Assembly (NCBI GenBank): GCA_017849585.1
Contig: JAFIGT010000042.1
Span: 181,912 to 245,911 of the forward strand
Reading direction: 5' to 3'
DNA from: Verrucomicrobium sp.
Lineage (GTDB): Bacteria; Verrucomicrobiota; Verrucomicrobiia; Methylacidiphilales; UBA1321
Length of the DNA stretch: 64,000 nucleotides
The notes beneath the pieces were generated by a model. It had not been told where the DNA came from. It worked only from the letters and a program-made list of their open reading frames with translations, and did no database searches. Below, piece after piece: positions 50,985 through 60,103 of the stretch (position 1 is the first letter of the stretch; each line of letters opens with the position of its first letter). The translations under genes were made by a program, and so were the position numbers.

Positions 50985-51268
50985 GAACAAATCATCACAT
51001 CACCGTCACCGCTTCACTTCTATTACCAATAGTCCTGTTGCTCTCCGGTTGCATGACCACGCAAAAGGCCGCCAATGAGCAGGCCCGCGACGCCTATTGG
51101 CTCGCGCAGAGCGATGCGACCAAGCAGCTCCACGAGTCGAAGAAGGCATTGCAAAAACTGCAAACCGCACAACCGCCGAGGCAGATCATGTATTACTCCG
51201 TTCCCGTCGAGAATCCTCCCGGCATGAACGCGGTCCCGCACACGGTCGTCATCCCTGTGGAAAAATAA
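50981..51268 (+). CDS. Small lipoprotein (TrbK-like position)
   Basis: From ATG 50981 this is 95 aa, overlapping the VirB4 stop by 4 nt. A signal peptide ends in the lipobox LLSGC (Cys24). The mature part is helical and then Pro-rich (PRQIMYYSVPVENPPG). TrbK of IncP/Ti elements is a small lipoprotein, often concerned with entry exclusion, near trbJ. A structural VirB7-like role is also possible. Confidence 0.75.
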   Translation: MRTNHHITVTASLLLPIVLLLSGCMTTQKAANEQARDAYWLAQSDATKQLHESKKALQKLQTAQPPRQIMYYSVPVENPPGMNAVPHTVVIPVEK

Positions 51269-51271
51269 CCT

Positions 51272-51988
51272 ATGAATAAAACTCTATTGATCGCGTCGGT
51301 CGTCCTTATTCCAGCCCTGTTTCTTTCAACCGGACATGCCGTGTATCCGGTCAGCGACGAGACGGCCCATGCTATTTCAATTCAGAATTTCTCCGATGAA
51401 ATCGCCAAGCTTAACGAAGGGTTGCAGAAAACACAGCAACTCATCAATTACGCCGAGCAGGCCCGCGCCATTGCGGGCGATCCGGCGAAGGCTCTCGGTG
51501 CACTGTCCGGCATGACGGGCATTACAGCGGGCGATGACTTGGGAAAAAGTCTGGATCAAATCGCAGACATAGCCGGCACTGCCAACAACCTGTCCAGCCG
51601 GGTTCAGAAATTGTATCGGCCACTGGATTTGCAGAACCCGCTTAACTCGATAAAGAGCTCCAATCCTTACGCACCGTTTCAGGCAGTGGAGTCAGCGTAC
51701 AGCCAGTACGACTATCAGTTGAAAAACTCACAGGCCGCCGTCAAAGCCATTCGCAAGTCCATCGACAATGTGAACAAACGGACGGCCACCACCGAAGCCG
51801 AGCAGCGCCAGAAACAGGCCGATCTTGCCGCACTCCAAGCGAAATTGGCCGACGCACAAAAGGAAGAATCGGACGCTTTCCATGCACTCGAAGCGCAAAA
51901 AACACTCAATGATTCGATGGCAGAAAAGGAGGCCATCAATAATCAGCAAGCCGCCAAGCAGCGTTTGAGCAAGGCGCTCGGAAAATAA
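51272..51988 (+). CDS. VirB5/TrbJ-like exported protein
   Basis: A 238-aa protein with a signal peptide (1-23, ending TGHA) and a helical mature part. It has QQLINYAEQARAIAGDPAKA and a long C-terminal coiled coil (about 150-235) rich in Ala, Gln, Lys and Glu. TrbJ/VirB5 proteins are minor pilus-tip components with this pattern. It lies between the lipoprotein and TrbL-like genes, as in the Ti trb order. Its last residues, LSKALGK, are echoed by the tail-to-tail gene on the other strand. Confidence 0.8.
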   Translation: MNKTLLIASVVLIPALFLSTGHAVYPVSDETAHAISIQNFSDEIAKLNEGLQKTQQLINYAEQARAIAGDPAKALGALSGMTGITAGDDLGKSLDQIADIAGTANNLSSRVQKLYRPLDLQNPLNSIKSSNPYAPFQAVESAYSQYDYQLKNSQAAVKAIRKSIDNVNKRTATTEAEQRQKQADLAALQAKLADAQKEESDAFHALEAQKTLNDSMAEKEAINNQQAAKQRLSKALGK

Positions 51989-52183
51989 TTATCTTCCCAA
52001 TGCCCGACTGAGATTTTCCTTCGCCTTGATCTGACTCTGCCGAGCCTGTTCCCGATCCTGAAGTTCAGCCTTCGCCAATTCTTCTTGAGCCGAGTTGGAA
52101 GCCGTCAAAGCACGAATTGTATAACCAGAAATTCCACCGAGCACGAAACCAATAGCCAGAGCAATCCAAACCACATTTTTCAC
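51989..52183 (-). CDS. Small antisense membrane protein within the secretion operon
   Basis: From GTG 52183, behind GGGAAA, this is 64 aa: one membrane segment (VWIALAIGFVLGGISGYTI) and a charged helical tail ending LSRALGR. It lies on the opposite strand between two operon genes, and its stop codon directly abuts the TrbJ-like stop. A longer form from 52234 would overlap the next gene. The protein-like composition argues that it is real, but its orientation is unusual for a secretion operon. Confidence 0.5.
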   Translation of the reverse strand: MKNVVWIALAIGFVLGGISGYTIRALTASNSAQEELAKAELQDREQARQSQIKAKENLSRALGR

Positions 52184-52194
52184 AATTTCCCAAT

Positions 52195-53451
52195 ATGCCC
52201 TCCCTTGATGAATTAGTACAAGCCGCATCTGCAATCGACATGGCGCAAGCCATGGTCGATGCCTTTGGTCGTTTGTTCATCTTTGGAGATGCCACCTATT
52301 CTATCACGCAAAAGGTAGCCTTTATCATTCTCTGCGCGGCGCTCATTACCCAGGGCTGGCGCGGCAGGGCCGTGCAGGATGTCACTCTTTGGATATGGGC
52401 GTTGCTCGGTCTGTTGTTCGCCACGGTTACCATAGCCCAATGGCTGAACATCACGCGCCCGCCCGACGGAGCGGCATGGCAATTAGGACAATCTCTAGCC
52501 AAGGCCATTGGTGACGCTGACACCAACAGCATGAAGAGTTATTTGGATCAGGTTCAAAAAGACGCTCCAGAAGTGAGTTGGGTGAATCTCACGCAAAATA
52601 TGAAAAACTTCACCGTGGAGGCGCTTATCTATACCTCCCTAGCGGTTGTATTCTTCATGCGAATTCTGCAAATGGCGATGATTGCCATTCTCTATTCTCT
52701 TGGCCCCCTCTTTATCAGTTTCATTTGCATCGGGGTCCTGCGTCATTCCGGCATTCGCTACCTGTTCACGCTCGCCAGCATGTATACATGGGATTTGGCG
52801 TGGAAATTTGTCGATGCCGGTTCCGAGGCATTGATGGCCTTTGGTTCTTCCACGGGTCAAGGATACAACCCGCTCATGCTGCCGCTGGCGTTGCTCTGGG
52901 CCATTGTCGCCCCCATCTTCATGCCGATTTTCCTCAGCCGGTTGTTTGTCTCCGGGGCCAGCGGTCTTGCCGAAGCCGCTCAGGGATTTGCGATGGGCCG
53001 TATGAACGCCGCCGGTAACGCCCTTGCGAACAAATCTTCCGGTTCTCTGGCTTCCGTTGGCAAAGCGGCAATGGCACCTGTCGCTCTCGCCACAGCCGGT
53101 GTGGGGACCGTCGCTTCGCTGGCACAGTCTGCTTTTGGTGGCCTTGGGAAAATGATGAGCACGGCCAGACAAGCCACCACTGGCAGCACCAACAACACTC
53201 AACAGCCTTCCTCCGCGACGGAACCATCGTCGTCATCGTCCGGCCCGTTGCAAAACGGTCAGAGCCGCGAAATTGCCGGAGTCACGATCAAACGTAACAA
53301 CGGGAGTTTTTCCATCGGTAAACACGGTTTTTACGGCGATCCGAACAATGCCCAAATTCTGAATGACGCCCTGAAACAAACTGATCTTGACCCCACGGCT
53401 CAAGCTCTTGTCCGTCACACCATGAGGCAGCAGCAGGGACAGCCCGCATGA
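52195..53451 (+). CDS. VirB6/TrbL-like polytopic membrane protein
   Basis: A 418-aa protein with about five or six membrane segments between residues 35 and 255, including KVAFIILCAALITQGW and LMLPLALLWAIVAPIFMPIF. It then has a long Gly/Ala/Ser-rich cytoplasmic or periplasmic tail. This architecture is that of TrbL/VirB6, the channel component. It follows the TrbJ-like gene as in Ti plasmids. The ATG at 52195 lies 12 nt from the divergent start of the small antisense gene. Confidence 0.85.
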   Translation: MPSLDELVQAASAIDMAQAMVDAFGRLFIFGDATYSITQKVAFIILCAALITQGWRGRAVQDVTLWIWALLGLLFATVTIAQWLNITRPPDGAAWQLGQSLAKAIGDADTNSMKSYLDQVQKDAPEVSWVNLTQNMKNFTVEALIYTSLAVVFFMRILQMAMIAILYSLGPLFISFICIGVLRHSGIRYLFTLASMYTWDLAWKFVDAGSEALMAFGSSTGQGYNPLMLPLALLWAIVAPIFMPIFLSRLFVSGASGLAEAAQGFAMGRMNAAGNALANKSSGSLASVGKAAMAPVALATAGVGTVASLAQSAFGGLGKMMSTARQATTGSTNNTQQPSSATEPSSSSSGPLQNGQSREIAGVTIKRNNGSFSIGKHGFYGDPNNAQILNDALKQTDLDPTAQALVRHTMRQQQGQPA

Positions 53452-53461
53452 ACTCAAGCTT

Positions 53462-54118
53462 ATGAAAGAAAGTCTCTCCCAATCCCAAGCCATCGAACCG
53501 CTGGCGCTCATCTCGGCCAGACGACCTATTGCCCTAGCTCTCGTTCTCTTCGGTGTGAGCGGTTGGATTGCCGGTCCCTGTCTGACCTATCTCGCCGTCA
53601 ACGTCATGAAACGCGACACCCTGATTCAATCCCTCGATAACGGAAACATCGTCCTCAGTCGCGCGACGATTTTTGAGAACGCCCGGTACTATCACGAGTA
53701 TTGCGCCCGCATCGCCATCGAATCGGCGTTGTCATGGAATCCCAACGGCCTCACCAAACCAGAACGCTTTGACCTCTGTTTCCCGCCCGGTTTCGGCAAA
53801 AGCTACGTCGAGCAAATGTGGTCCTTGAGCAAAGACGAGTTTGCCAAAAAGCAATTTCACCAGTCCGTTGAAATTCTGAACATTAAGACCGTCGCCGGTC
53901 AAAAGCTCACCGATCCGCGCACTCATATCGACTATGACGTGGTGCAGGTCATTGCCGAAGTCCAACTCTTGCGCGAGGGCATCACCAATGGCGTCGCCTT
54001 CACCGATCCTCAATTTGGCCGCATCACCATGCGGATGGTGCGCAACCCTTCCGTGGGCAGCAACAAACTCATGCCCCTTGTCGCCCAAAACTTCACCTAC
54101 ATCCCGGAACAACCATAG
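53462..54118 (+). CDS. VirB8/TrbF-like bitopic protein
   Basis: A 218-aa protein with a short cytoplasmic N-terminus, one membrane segment (about 22-46) and a periplasmic domain of about 170 residues ending in VAQNFTYIPEQP. Size, topology and place between TrbL- and TrbG-like genes fit VirB8/TrbF (TraE in F), an assembly factor of the inner-membrane complex. Sequence conservation is low. Confidence 0.75.
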   Translation: MKESLSQSQAIEPLALISARRPIALALVLFGVSGWIAGPCLTYLAVNVMKRDTLIQSLDNGNIVLSRATIFENARYYHEYCARIAIESALSWNPNGLTKPERFDLCFPPGFGKSYVEQMWSLSKDEFAKKQFHQSVEILNIKTVAGQKLTDPRTHIDYDVVQVIAEVQLLREGITNGVAFTDPQFGRITMRMVRNPSVGSNKLMPLVAQNFTYIPEQP

Positions 54119-54120
54119 CC

Positions 54121-55053
54121 ATGAAACCATTTCTCATTTCCATCATCCTGTTTGCCGTCAACGCGTGGACCTGCCATGCCGACAACTACGCCCGGCAATA
54201 CGTTCTCGATGAACAAATTTGCAATAAAGTCCCTGTCACGTTTGACAAGGGCAGCACGACCTTGATGTTCCCGGCCCCGCCGGATGCCATCCGTCCGGGG
54301 AGAACGTTCGTCGCCGATGCCAGCAAAGGCAATGCGCCCGTTCCCGGTAACGTCGATTTTTACGCCGTGTACCAGCCCGGTTCTCGCTATATCAGCATTC
54401 GCGCCCTGACGCCGGAAGCCCGCGATGTCGTCACCTTCATCATCGGCGGGAAGTTGTATAACGTCGAATTATTCGCCGACAAAAAACCGGTTCTATCTGC
54501 GGTATTCTATAAGACACAGCCGACGCCAAATAGTGACGGCCAGTTTTCCGTCACCCCGGCGCGAGGGGTAGAACTCATCCGGCAGGCCCAGGCATTTGAC
54601 GCGCTCAATAAATCTCATCCTGAAGCCGTGGAGCAGGTGGAATGCTTCAAACCGCAGCAGCCAATGGTTATTCCCTATCAAGGCTGGATGGTCTGGATCA
54701 ACCGGGTTTGGCGCTTCGAGCAAGATGACACGCTGGTTTTCTGGATCAGCTTCATCAACCGATCTGCATCCCCCCTCTCTATAGATAAAAATTCGATCAC
54801 AGTTGTCACCGGCGATGGCACTAATCGTTACTATCAAGCTTCGGTGATCGACAGTGTCAGTGTGATTCCCCCGGCATTCGTTTCCATTGGAACCGATGGG
54901 AAGGAAAAACATACCCCCTCGATGGTGCAAGCCTGGTTCACCGTTTCCGGTGACGGTCACGGTGGCCGCAACTGGTTGAAAGCCGAAGACAACTGGAATG
55001 TGCTCGTCAGCCGGAAAGACACCCCCGTTGAAAAACAGGAGAACCCCCAATGA
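54121..55053 (+). CDS. VirB9/TrbG-like outer-membrane-complex protein
   Basis: A 310-aa protein with a signal peptide (1-20, ending TCHA) and a beta-rich mature part (FDKGSTTLMFPAPPDAIRPG, FYAVYQPGSRYISIRALTPE). This N-terminal pattern is characteristic of VirB9/TraK-like proteins, which form the outer-membrane core with VirB7 and VirB10. It starts 2 nt after the VirB8-like gene and overlaps the VirB10-like gene by 4 nt. Confidence 0.8.
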   Translation: MKPFLISIILFAVNAWTCHADNYARQYVLDEQICNKVPVTFDKGSTTLMFPAPPDAIRPGRTFVADASKGNAPVPGNVDFYAVYQPGSRYISIRALTPEARDVVTFIIGGKLYNVELFADKKPVLSAVFYKTQPTPNSDGQFSVTPARGVELIRQAQAFDALNKSHPEAVEQVECFKPQQPMVIPYQGWMVWINRVWRFEQDDTLVFWISFINRSASPLSIDKNSITVVTGDGTNRYYQASVIDSVSVIPPAFVSIGTDGKEKHTPSMVQAWFTVSGDGHGGRNWLKAEDNWNVLVSRKDTPVEKQENPQ

Positions 55054-56078
55054 GCTACGATTTCGACATCACCAACAAGGTGCAGGCGTTGTGGAACTCT
55101 CCCCATCGGTGGACAGTTTTGGGAGGCGTGGCGTTCTTTGCTGTGATCACCTACCTGAACGTGACTGGCACCACGATCACCGGAAAAACTCAAGTCGCCC
55201 GTTCTGCCAAAGGTAAAAAACAAATCATCCAGACCAACACGACGGTTGAAGATCATTCCGGCAACGTACCGCGCATCGCGGCCAGTCATCCCGTCTCGGA
55301 AACGCGAGTGGATGACAGCAACAAGATAATACCCCGTTTCGTGCCGCTCATCAATGGGTTCACGTCAGACAAACCCTCGCTAAGCGACCAGTACGCCCCG
55401 TATGGCCGTCTGGTTAAATGCAAGCTGCTCAACACCCTCGAAAGTAACAACACTGAAACTCCGATCATTGCCGTAGTCATGGAGGAGTTGAACCATGACG
55501 GCGCAAGGATCTTCTCTCCCGGCATCGTCGAAATGCACGGCTGGATTCAAACTTCCGGCGTCCGCAATCGGATCAATTCGCAACGGAACTGGACGGCGGT
55601 ATGGACTTCCAAAACCGGGGATGACGACAACGGCAAGGAGATGACGTTTACCGGCGTCGCTCTCGCGCATGTGCCAGTTCCCGATGCGAACGGCCAATGG
55701 GACATCACGGATGGCAGCGCGGGCTTGAAGGGGTGGACGATTGACACCACCGATTTTGAAAAATTGCTCGCTCTCGCGGCCCGGTTCATTGAGGGAGCCG
55801 GTCAGGGGTTCACCTCCAGCTCGGTCTTCCACGATGGCGGCACCAGTGAAACCGTCTATGACGGCAGCCTCAAGTCCGGTCTGGCCCAAGGGTTCTCCTA
55901 CGCGGCCCAAACCCTTGCGCAATCCATGATCGAGGAAATCAAGAAACGGGGCGTCTATGTCCGCGTCCCTGCCGGAACGATGTTCTACATCTACGTCACC
56001 CAACCTCTCGACTTGGCAGAGGCCCGTATCGGAGCCAGCCGGTTTGCCAATGGAAAAGGAACCACCAAAAACAACTAA
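55050..56078 (+). CDS. VirB10/TrbI-like protein
   Basis: A 342-aa protein with a short cytoplasmic end, one membrane segment (21-40) and a periplasmic part leading to a beta-barrel domain. In the last third, VRVPAGTMFYIYVTQPLDL is the conserved end of VirB10/TrbI/TraB. The Pro-rich linker typical of TrbI is short or absent, so the protein is compact. It spans both membranes and transmits energy signals to the outer-membrane pore. Confidence 0.85.
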   Translation: MSYDFDITNKVQALWNSPHRWTVLGGVAFFAVITYLNVTGTTITGKTQVARSAKGKKQIIQTNTTVEDHSGNVPRIAASHPVSETRVDDSNKIIPRFVPLINGFTSDKPSLSDQYAPYGRLVKCKLLNTLESNNTETPIIAVVMEELNHDGARIFSPGIVEMHGWIQTSGVRNRINSQRNWTAVWTSKTGDDDNGKEMTFTGVALAHVPVPDANGQWDITDGSAGLKGWTIDTTDFEKLLALAARFIEGAGQGFTSSSVFHDGGTSETVYDGSLKSGLAQGFSYAAQTLAQSMIEEIKKRGVYVRVPAGTMFYIYVTQPLDLAEARIGASRFANGKGTTKNN

Positions 56079-56084
56079 CGATTT

Positions 56085-56750
56085 ATGAATAAACTCCACT
56101 CACTCTTTTTACTCACGATCAGCGCCGTCGTCCCGGTTGCGTGCAGCACCCCAGACAAAAATAATCTCCCTGTCACTGCCAGTGGCGTTTATCTGGACTC
56201 TGCGGAAAGCGGTGTTTCGCAATCCACAATTCGTCAGCCTGAAACCGTCAAGCAATACGCCTTCAATCCTTACGTCGATCCGAACAACCCGGACACCCGT
56301 TACAGCGAAGGCGTCCTCCATCGTATTGAACAAACCCCGCAATGGAACCTGACACCGGGAGCCCATCTCGAAGCTCCCCTGACCGCCACTACCGGCGTTG
56401 CCGTGGCTGGACGTAAGAATGTGGAGGAGGGCCCGCTCGAAGAAATCGCCAACGATCAGGTTGTCAGTCCCCAGTCTGTGCCCGCCCGGTTGGAACAGGA
56501 ATTAGCGCGGGAACGCCAGTATCGACAGGCGCTAACCGAACAGTTGCAGGGCCAGATTGAAATCACCAAGACGTTCACCCAACAGCTTGCCGAAGTGAAG
56601 CAACTGGCTGACCAAAACCGCCAGTTGCATGCCGAGCTGAAAACTTTGCAGGACGCCGAAGCCCACAAGCAGGCCGATGCCAAAGCACGCGCCGACGCCG
56701 AAGCCACACGAAAATCCCTCCCTTTCTACAAACGTTGGTTCACTCGTTAA
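56085..56750 (+). CDS. Coiled-coil lipoprotein (TrbH/VirB7-like position)
   Basis: A 221-aa lipoprotein (lipobox VPVAC, Cys20). The first mature half is Pro/Asn-rich; the second is a long coiled coil (about 140-210) with many Gln, Ala, Lys and Glu, ending in a basic KRWFTR. It follows the VirB10-like gene by 6 nt. TrbH is a lipoprotein in this part of trb operons, but this protein is larger. It may anchor the core complex to the outer membrane. Confidence 0.75.
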   Translation: MNKLHSLFLLTISAVVPVACSTPDKNNLPVTASGVYLDSAESGVSQSTIRQPETVKQYAFNPYVDPNNPDTRYSEGVLHRIEQTPQWNLTPGAHLEAPLTATTGVAVAGRKNVEEGPLEEIANDQVVSPQSVPARLEQELARERQYRQALTEQLQGQIEITKTFTQQLAEVKQLADQNRQLHAELKTLQDAEAHKQADAKARADAEATRKSLPFYKRWFTR

Positions 56751-56780
56751 AACTCAACCCCAAACAAAAGGAATAAAGAT

Positions 56781-56987
56781 ATGCCCAAACCTGTCACCCT
56801 CGAACTGTCGGAAGAATCCCACAATGCTTTTTTCGCGGTAGCCTATGCGCTCGGCGAACTCGCCGGGGATAGTGCCCCCACGCCGGAACAACTCATGCAA
56901 ATGGCTTTGAACCCGGAGGCTGCTGCCGCCTTGTACGAAGCATTCATCCGCAAGGCTTCACCGCAATCCGCTTTGGCTGGTTCGTAA
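56781..56987 (+). CDS. Small hypothetical protein of the transfer operon
   Basis: A 68-aa acidic, helical, soluble protein (TLELSEESHNAFFAVAYALG) starting behind AAAGGAATAAAG. No recognised domain. It is embedded between the lipoprotein and coupling-protein genes in the same direction, so a transfer-related role is likely. Confidence 0.6.
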   Translation: MPKPVTLELSEESHNAFFAVAYALGELAGDSAPTPEQLMQMALNPEAAAALYEAFIRKASPQSALAGS

Positions 56988-57024
56988 CCGGCCAATCAAA
57001 CAACACAAACAAAAAGGAACACAC

Positions 57025-57438
57025 ATGACAACCGAGATCAACCACCGGAAAGAAGTCGATGAGCGCATCGACGATTGGATGCTACAGGAAAAAAATCAAC
57101 CCTCGCTCGAACGACTCCAGAATATGAACCAGGAGGAGCTTGTCCGTACTTGCGTCCATTCTTGGATTAAGAATGACGCCCTCTTCCAGAAGGAAGTGGA
57201 CCGTTTCGTGGAGCACAGTCCCAAGACCCAGGAAAAAATCCTCGCGGCCATTAAGGACAAACCCGAACTCGATCATTCCAAGATCGCCCATGCTGTCGCC
57301 CGATCTAATTACCGGAATGCTCAAAGTTTCCGAGCCGGGGAGCAGCAGGGCAAGGGCGCGACCTTCATGGCCCGTTTCAAGCAAAACGCCGTGGAACAGG
57401 CCCCCAGCCAAACCCAGGAGCAGGCGCTTACCCGCTAA
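57025..57438 (+). CDS. Hypothetical soluble protein before the coupling protein
   Basis: A 137-aa charged, helical protein (DERIDDWMLQEKNQPSLERL, RTCVHSWIKNDALFQKEVDR) with a Gln-rich tail. It starts behind AAAAGGAA and precedes the coupling ATPase by 8 nt. Small proteins next to VirD4-like genes can be relaxosome adaptors; that is a contextual guess. Family not recognised. Confidence 0.65.
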   Translation: MTTEINHRKEVDERIDDWMLQEKNQPSLERLQNMNQEELVRTCVHSWIKNDALFQKEVDRFVEHSPKTQEKILAAIKDKPELDHSKIAHAVARSNYRNAQSFRAGEQQGKGATFMARFKQNAVEQAPSQTQEQALTR

Positions 57439-57446
57439 TCCCGACT

Positions 57447-59081
57447 ATGGCCCACGACCTCACCACGGAAACAGAATGGTTCCGGTTGTCCTCCAGCCCG
57501 AAGGACATCATTACGTTCGGCGAGGGGTGCGAAGGTCTGGCCGTTTTCGGTCAGACCGGCTCCGCCAAGACCTCTTCCCTGCGCACGGCCATCCGCCGTT
57601 TGCTCAGGATGGGGCTTGGCGGGGTGGTCTTCACGGTCAAGGAAGACGAGTTCCCGACATGGAAACAGTTCTGCGAGGACGAGGGACGAGCGGAGGACGT
57701 GGTGGAATTGAGCCCCGGAATGAATAGTTTTAATTTCATCACCGCCGAGGCAAAAGGCGACGGCAGCGGCGAAGACGCGCTGATTGAAAACGTGATCGAA
57801 GTGATGCTGGCGGCCTCTTCCGTCATCGACGGCAAGCATAAGACGGACATCTGGGACAAGGCCGCCAAGGGTCTCTTACGTAGCCTGTTGACGTTGATGA
57901 GCATTGCCCGCGAGGAAATCGACATTACGGAACTCTATGATTGCGTCGCCTCCATGCCCAAGGGCGTGGACAAGGCCAGTGTCGATGCTTTTTTAAAAAA
58001 CAGCTCGATAGTCGCACTCATCAACGACGTGGATCGATCCGGCAAACAGCATCCCGATCTCGATGCCAGCCTTAGTTACATCTTCAACGAATGGCCCAAT
58101 ATTGATTCCAAAACGACCAGTTCCGTCATGTTCACGCTCACGGCGTTGTGCGACACGTTGCGGCGCTCGCCTCTCCGCAACTGGCTTTGCGGCCAAACCA
58201 CCATTTCTCCCGCCGACTGTCGCCACGGTAAAATTATTCTCATCAATTATCCGATCCTCAAATACGGGGAATCGGCGCGTCTGGCGCAAATCATCATCAA
58301 ATCCTCCTGTCAGCGCCTCTGGCAGCGTGTTGGCGGCGAGTTTGTCTTTAAATGGTTCGACGAGGCGCAATACGGGTTTCATCCCTCCGATACCGATTTC
58401 GCTTCGACCCGCCGCAGCCTGAAAGTCATCGACGTGATCATGCTGCAAAACCTCCCGCTCTTTTACACCAAGGCCGGGGAAGACGCCAAAAACAGCGTCA
58501 TGGCCTATCTCGGCAACATGAACACAAAACTGTTTTTCCTCAATAGCGACGAGGAAACCAACAAATACGCTTCCGGCCTGTGTGGAGAGCACATTGTTAA
58601 GCGGAGGAATTTCGGAAAATCCTCCAATGCGAGAGGAACTAGTTTTAGCGGAGGACGCTCTTTGAGCGAAAATGAGACATGGGAACCGGTGTTGCGACCG
58701 CACGAATTTACCCGGCTCAAGAATGGGAGAGTGGTCAACCATTACTACACTACCTGTTATATTTTCCAGACGGGGCGAATCTGGTCCAACGGTAAAAATC
58801 ATCTCAAGGCCACGTTCGACCAGAAAATCAACCAGCGCCTTATTCAAAGCAAAAGCTCCCTGCTGGTGATTACGGCTTTTATTTTTGTCGTGGCCGTCAT
58901 CACCCAGATCTTCGGCGTGCCGTCCGCAGGCCATTATTTGCCCCCAATGACGGTTGAGGATGGATTTGCCTTTGCGGTGATGGATTTCGTTTACCGCTAC
59001 GAGTTCTTTCTGTTTCCGACAATCACTGCGGCGTTTTTCCTCTGGTCCCAATTCCCCGAGGACGCGGACACGGCTCGATAA
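57447..59081 (+). CDS. VirD4/TraD-like coupling ATPase with C-terminal membrane anchors
   Basis: A 544-aa protein. Walker A GQTGSAKT is very close to the N-terminus (35-42), and the Walker B region FKWFDEAQYGF lies near residue 302, as in VirD4/TraG ATPases that recruit the relaxosome. The usual N-terminal membrane segments are absent. Instead, two hydrophobic segments lie at the C-terminus (about 472-490 and 518-535). The ATPase fold therefore precedes its anchor. It is the only VirD4-like gene seen and should work with the MobF relaxase at 279. Length is normal for VirD4 proteins. Confidence 0.85.
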   Translation: MAHDLTTETEWFRLSSSPKDIITFGEGCEGLAVFGQTGSAKTSSLRTAIRRLLRMGLGGVVFTVKEDEFPTWKQFCEDEGRAEDVVELSPGMNSFNFITAEAKGDGSGEDALIENVIEVMLAASSVIDGKHKTDIWDKAAKGLLRSLLTLMSIAREEIDITELYDCVASMPKGVDKASVDAFLKNSSIVALINDVDRSGKQHPDLDASLSYIFNEWPNIDSKTTSSVMFTLTALCDTLRRSPLRNWLCGQTTISPADCRHGKIILINYPILKYGESARLAQIIIKSSCQRLWQRVGGEFVFKWFDEAQYGFHPSDTDFASTRRSLKVIDVIMLQNLPLFYTKAGEDAKNSVMAYLGNMNTKLFFLNSDEETNKYASGLCGEHIVKRRNFGKSSNARGTSFSGGRSLSENETWEPVLRPHEFTRLKNGRVVNHYYTTCYIFQTGRIWSNGKNHLKATFDQKINQRLIQSKSSLLVITAFIFVVAVITQIFGVPSAGHYLPPMTVEDGFAFAVMDFVYRYEFFLFPTITAAFFLWSQFPEDADTAR

Positions 59082-59105
59082 GTTCAACAATCAAAAAACA
59101 AATCT

Positions 59106-60080
59106 ATGAAAATGCATACAGTCCAATGGATAATCACCAGCCTGCTCCTGCTCTTTGCATGGAGCCCAACCCAAGCCCAGTTGGCTTATGTCAATCCCTC
59201 GTCTATCACCCTGACTCAAACGGGGGCCGTAACGGTCATTGTCACCGGTCAACTCACCGCTGCCTACGAATACGGTAATACCGGAAGAACCACGCCGCCG
59301 ATCCATGTCACCGCTGGCACGGTCCAAGTCACTTATTATAGTGCGATTGGCACTTCTATGTCCGAGTTGGGAGTAGTCACAGGCCTGTCGGCGAGTTCAG
59401 TGGCTACCGGAACTCTTAACGCCGGAACCTACGCCGTCACCAGCGATGCCACTGTATCCGTTCAAATCACGGTCATTCTCTGGAATGAAAATACGGGTGG
59501 GCAAGGCATAAGCCTCTCGGACATCGAACTGGCCTACAGTTCGGCCTCGTCAACGGATCAAGCGGCATTCCGGCTCTTCATTGCCAGTTTGATGCATGAC
59601 CAGTTGGCTGGTCTGCAAAGCCAGATCGACAGCCAACAAGCCCAGCTTACGGCCCTTCAACAATCCGACAGCCAGCAATCGGCGGCCATCGCCGCATTAC
59701 AAACTTCGCTGGCCAACCTGCAAAGCCAATACGATCAACTCGCCAATCAGTTGATTGCCTCGCTCGCCCAGCTATCGGACCGTATCGACCAGCATGATAA
59801 AACGCTGGCGACTTTGGCTGCGGAAATCGCAGAGCTTCAGAAAAAATTAGCCTCCGGCACAACGGCTCAACCCGAGAAATCCAGTGACGACCTTGCCAAG
59901 GCCGGAGCCGGATTAGGCGCAGCGGGACTCGCTTCTCTCTTCGGTTACATCATGGCCGATAGCGATGCCGCTCCTTCCCAAAATCGCATCGGAAAGTCTC
60001 CTGAAAGCAGATCGAAGACAACAACCGCACTGCCCAGCCGCATTCAATCTTCCAAATCGATTTATCCCCATCAGCCATAA
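59106..60080 (+). CDS. Exported coiled-coil protein downstream of the coupling protein
   Basis: A 324-aa protein with a signal peptide (about 1-24, ending TQAQL). It has a beta-rich domain of 130 residues full of Thr/Val/Gly, then a long Gln/Ala/Leu coiled coil (about 160-260) and a short hydrophobic segment (AGLGAAGLASLFGYIM) before a Ser/Pro-rich basic tail. It looks like a surface or periplasmic fibre, perhaps for cell contact or pilus support. Family not recognised. Confidence 0.7.
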   Translation: MKMHTVQWIITSLLLLFAWSPTQAQLAYVNPSSITLTQTGAVTVIVTGQLTAAYEYGNTGRTTPPIHVTAGTVQVTYYSAIGTSMSELGVVTGLSASSVATGTLNAGTYAVTSDATVSVQITVILWNENTGGQGISLSDIELAYSSASSTDQAAFRLFIASLMHDQLAGLQSQIDSQQAQLTALQQSDSQQSAAIAALQTSLANLQSQYDQLANQLIASLAQLSDRIDQHDKTLATLAAEIAELQKKLASGTTAQPEKSSDDLAKAGAGLGAAGLASLFGYIMADSDAAPSQNRIGKSPESRSKTTTALPSRIQSSKSIYPHQP

Positions 60081-60103
60081 AACCCCAACCAAAAGGAAAT
60101 TAC

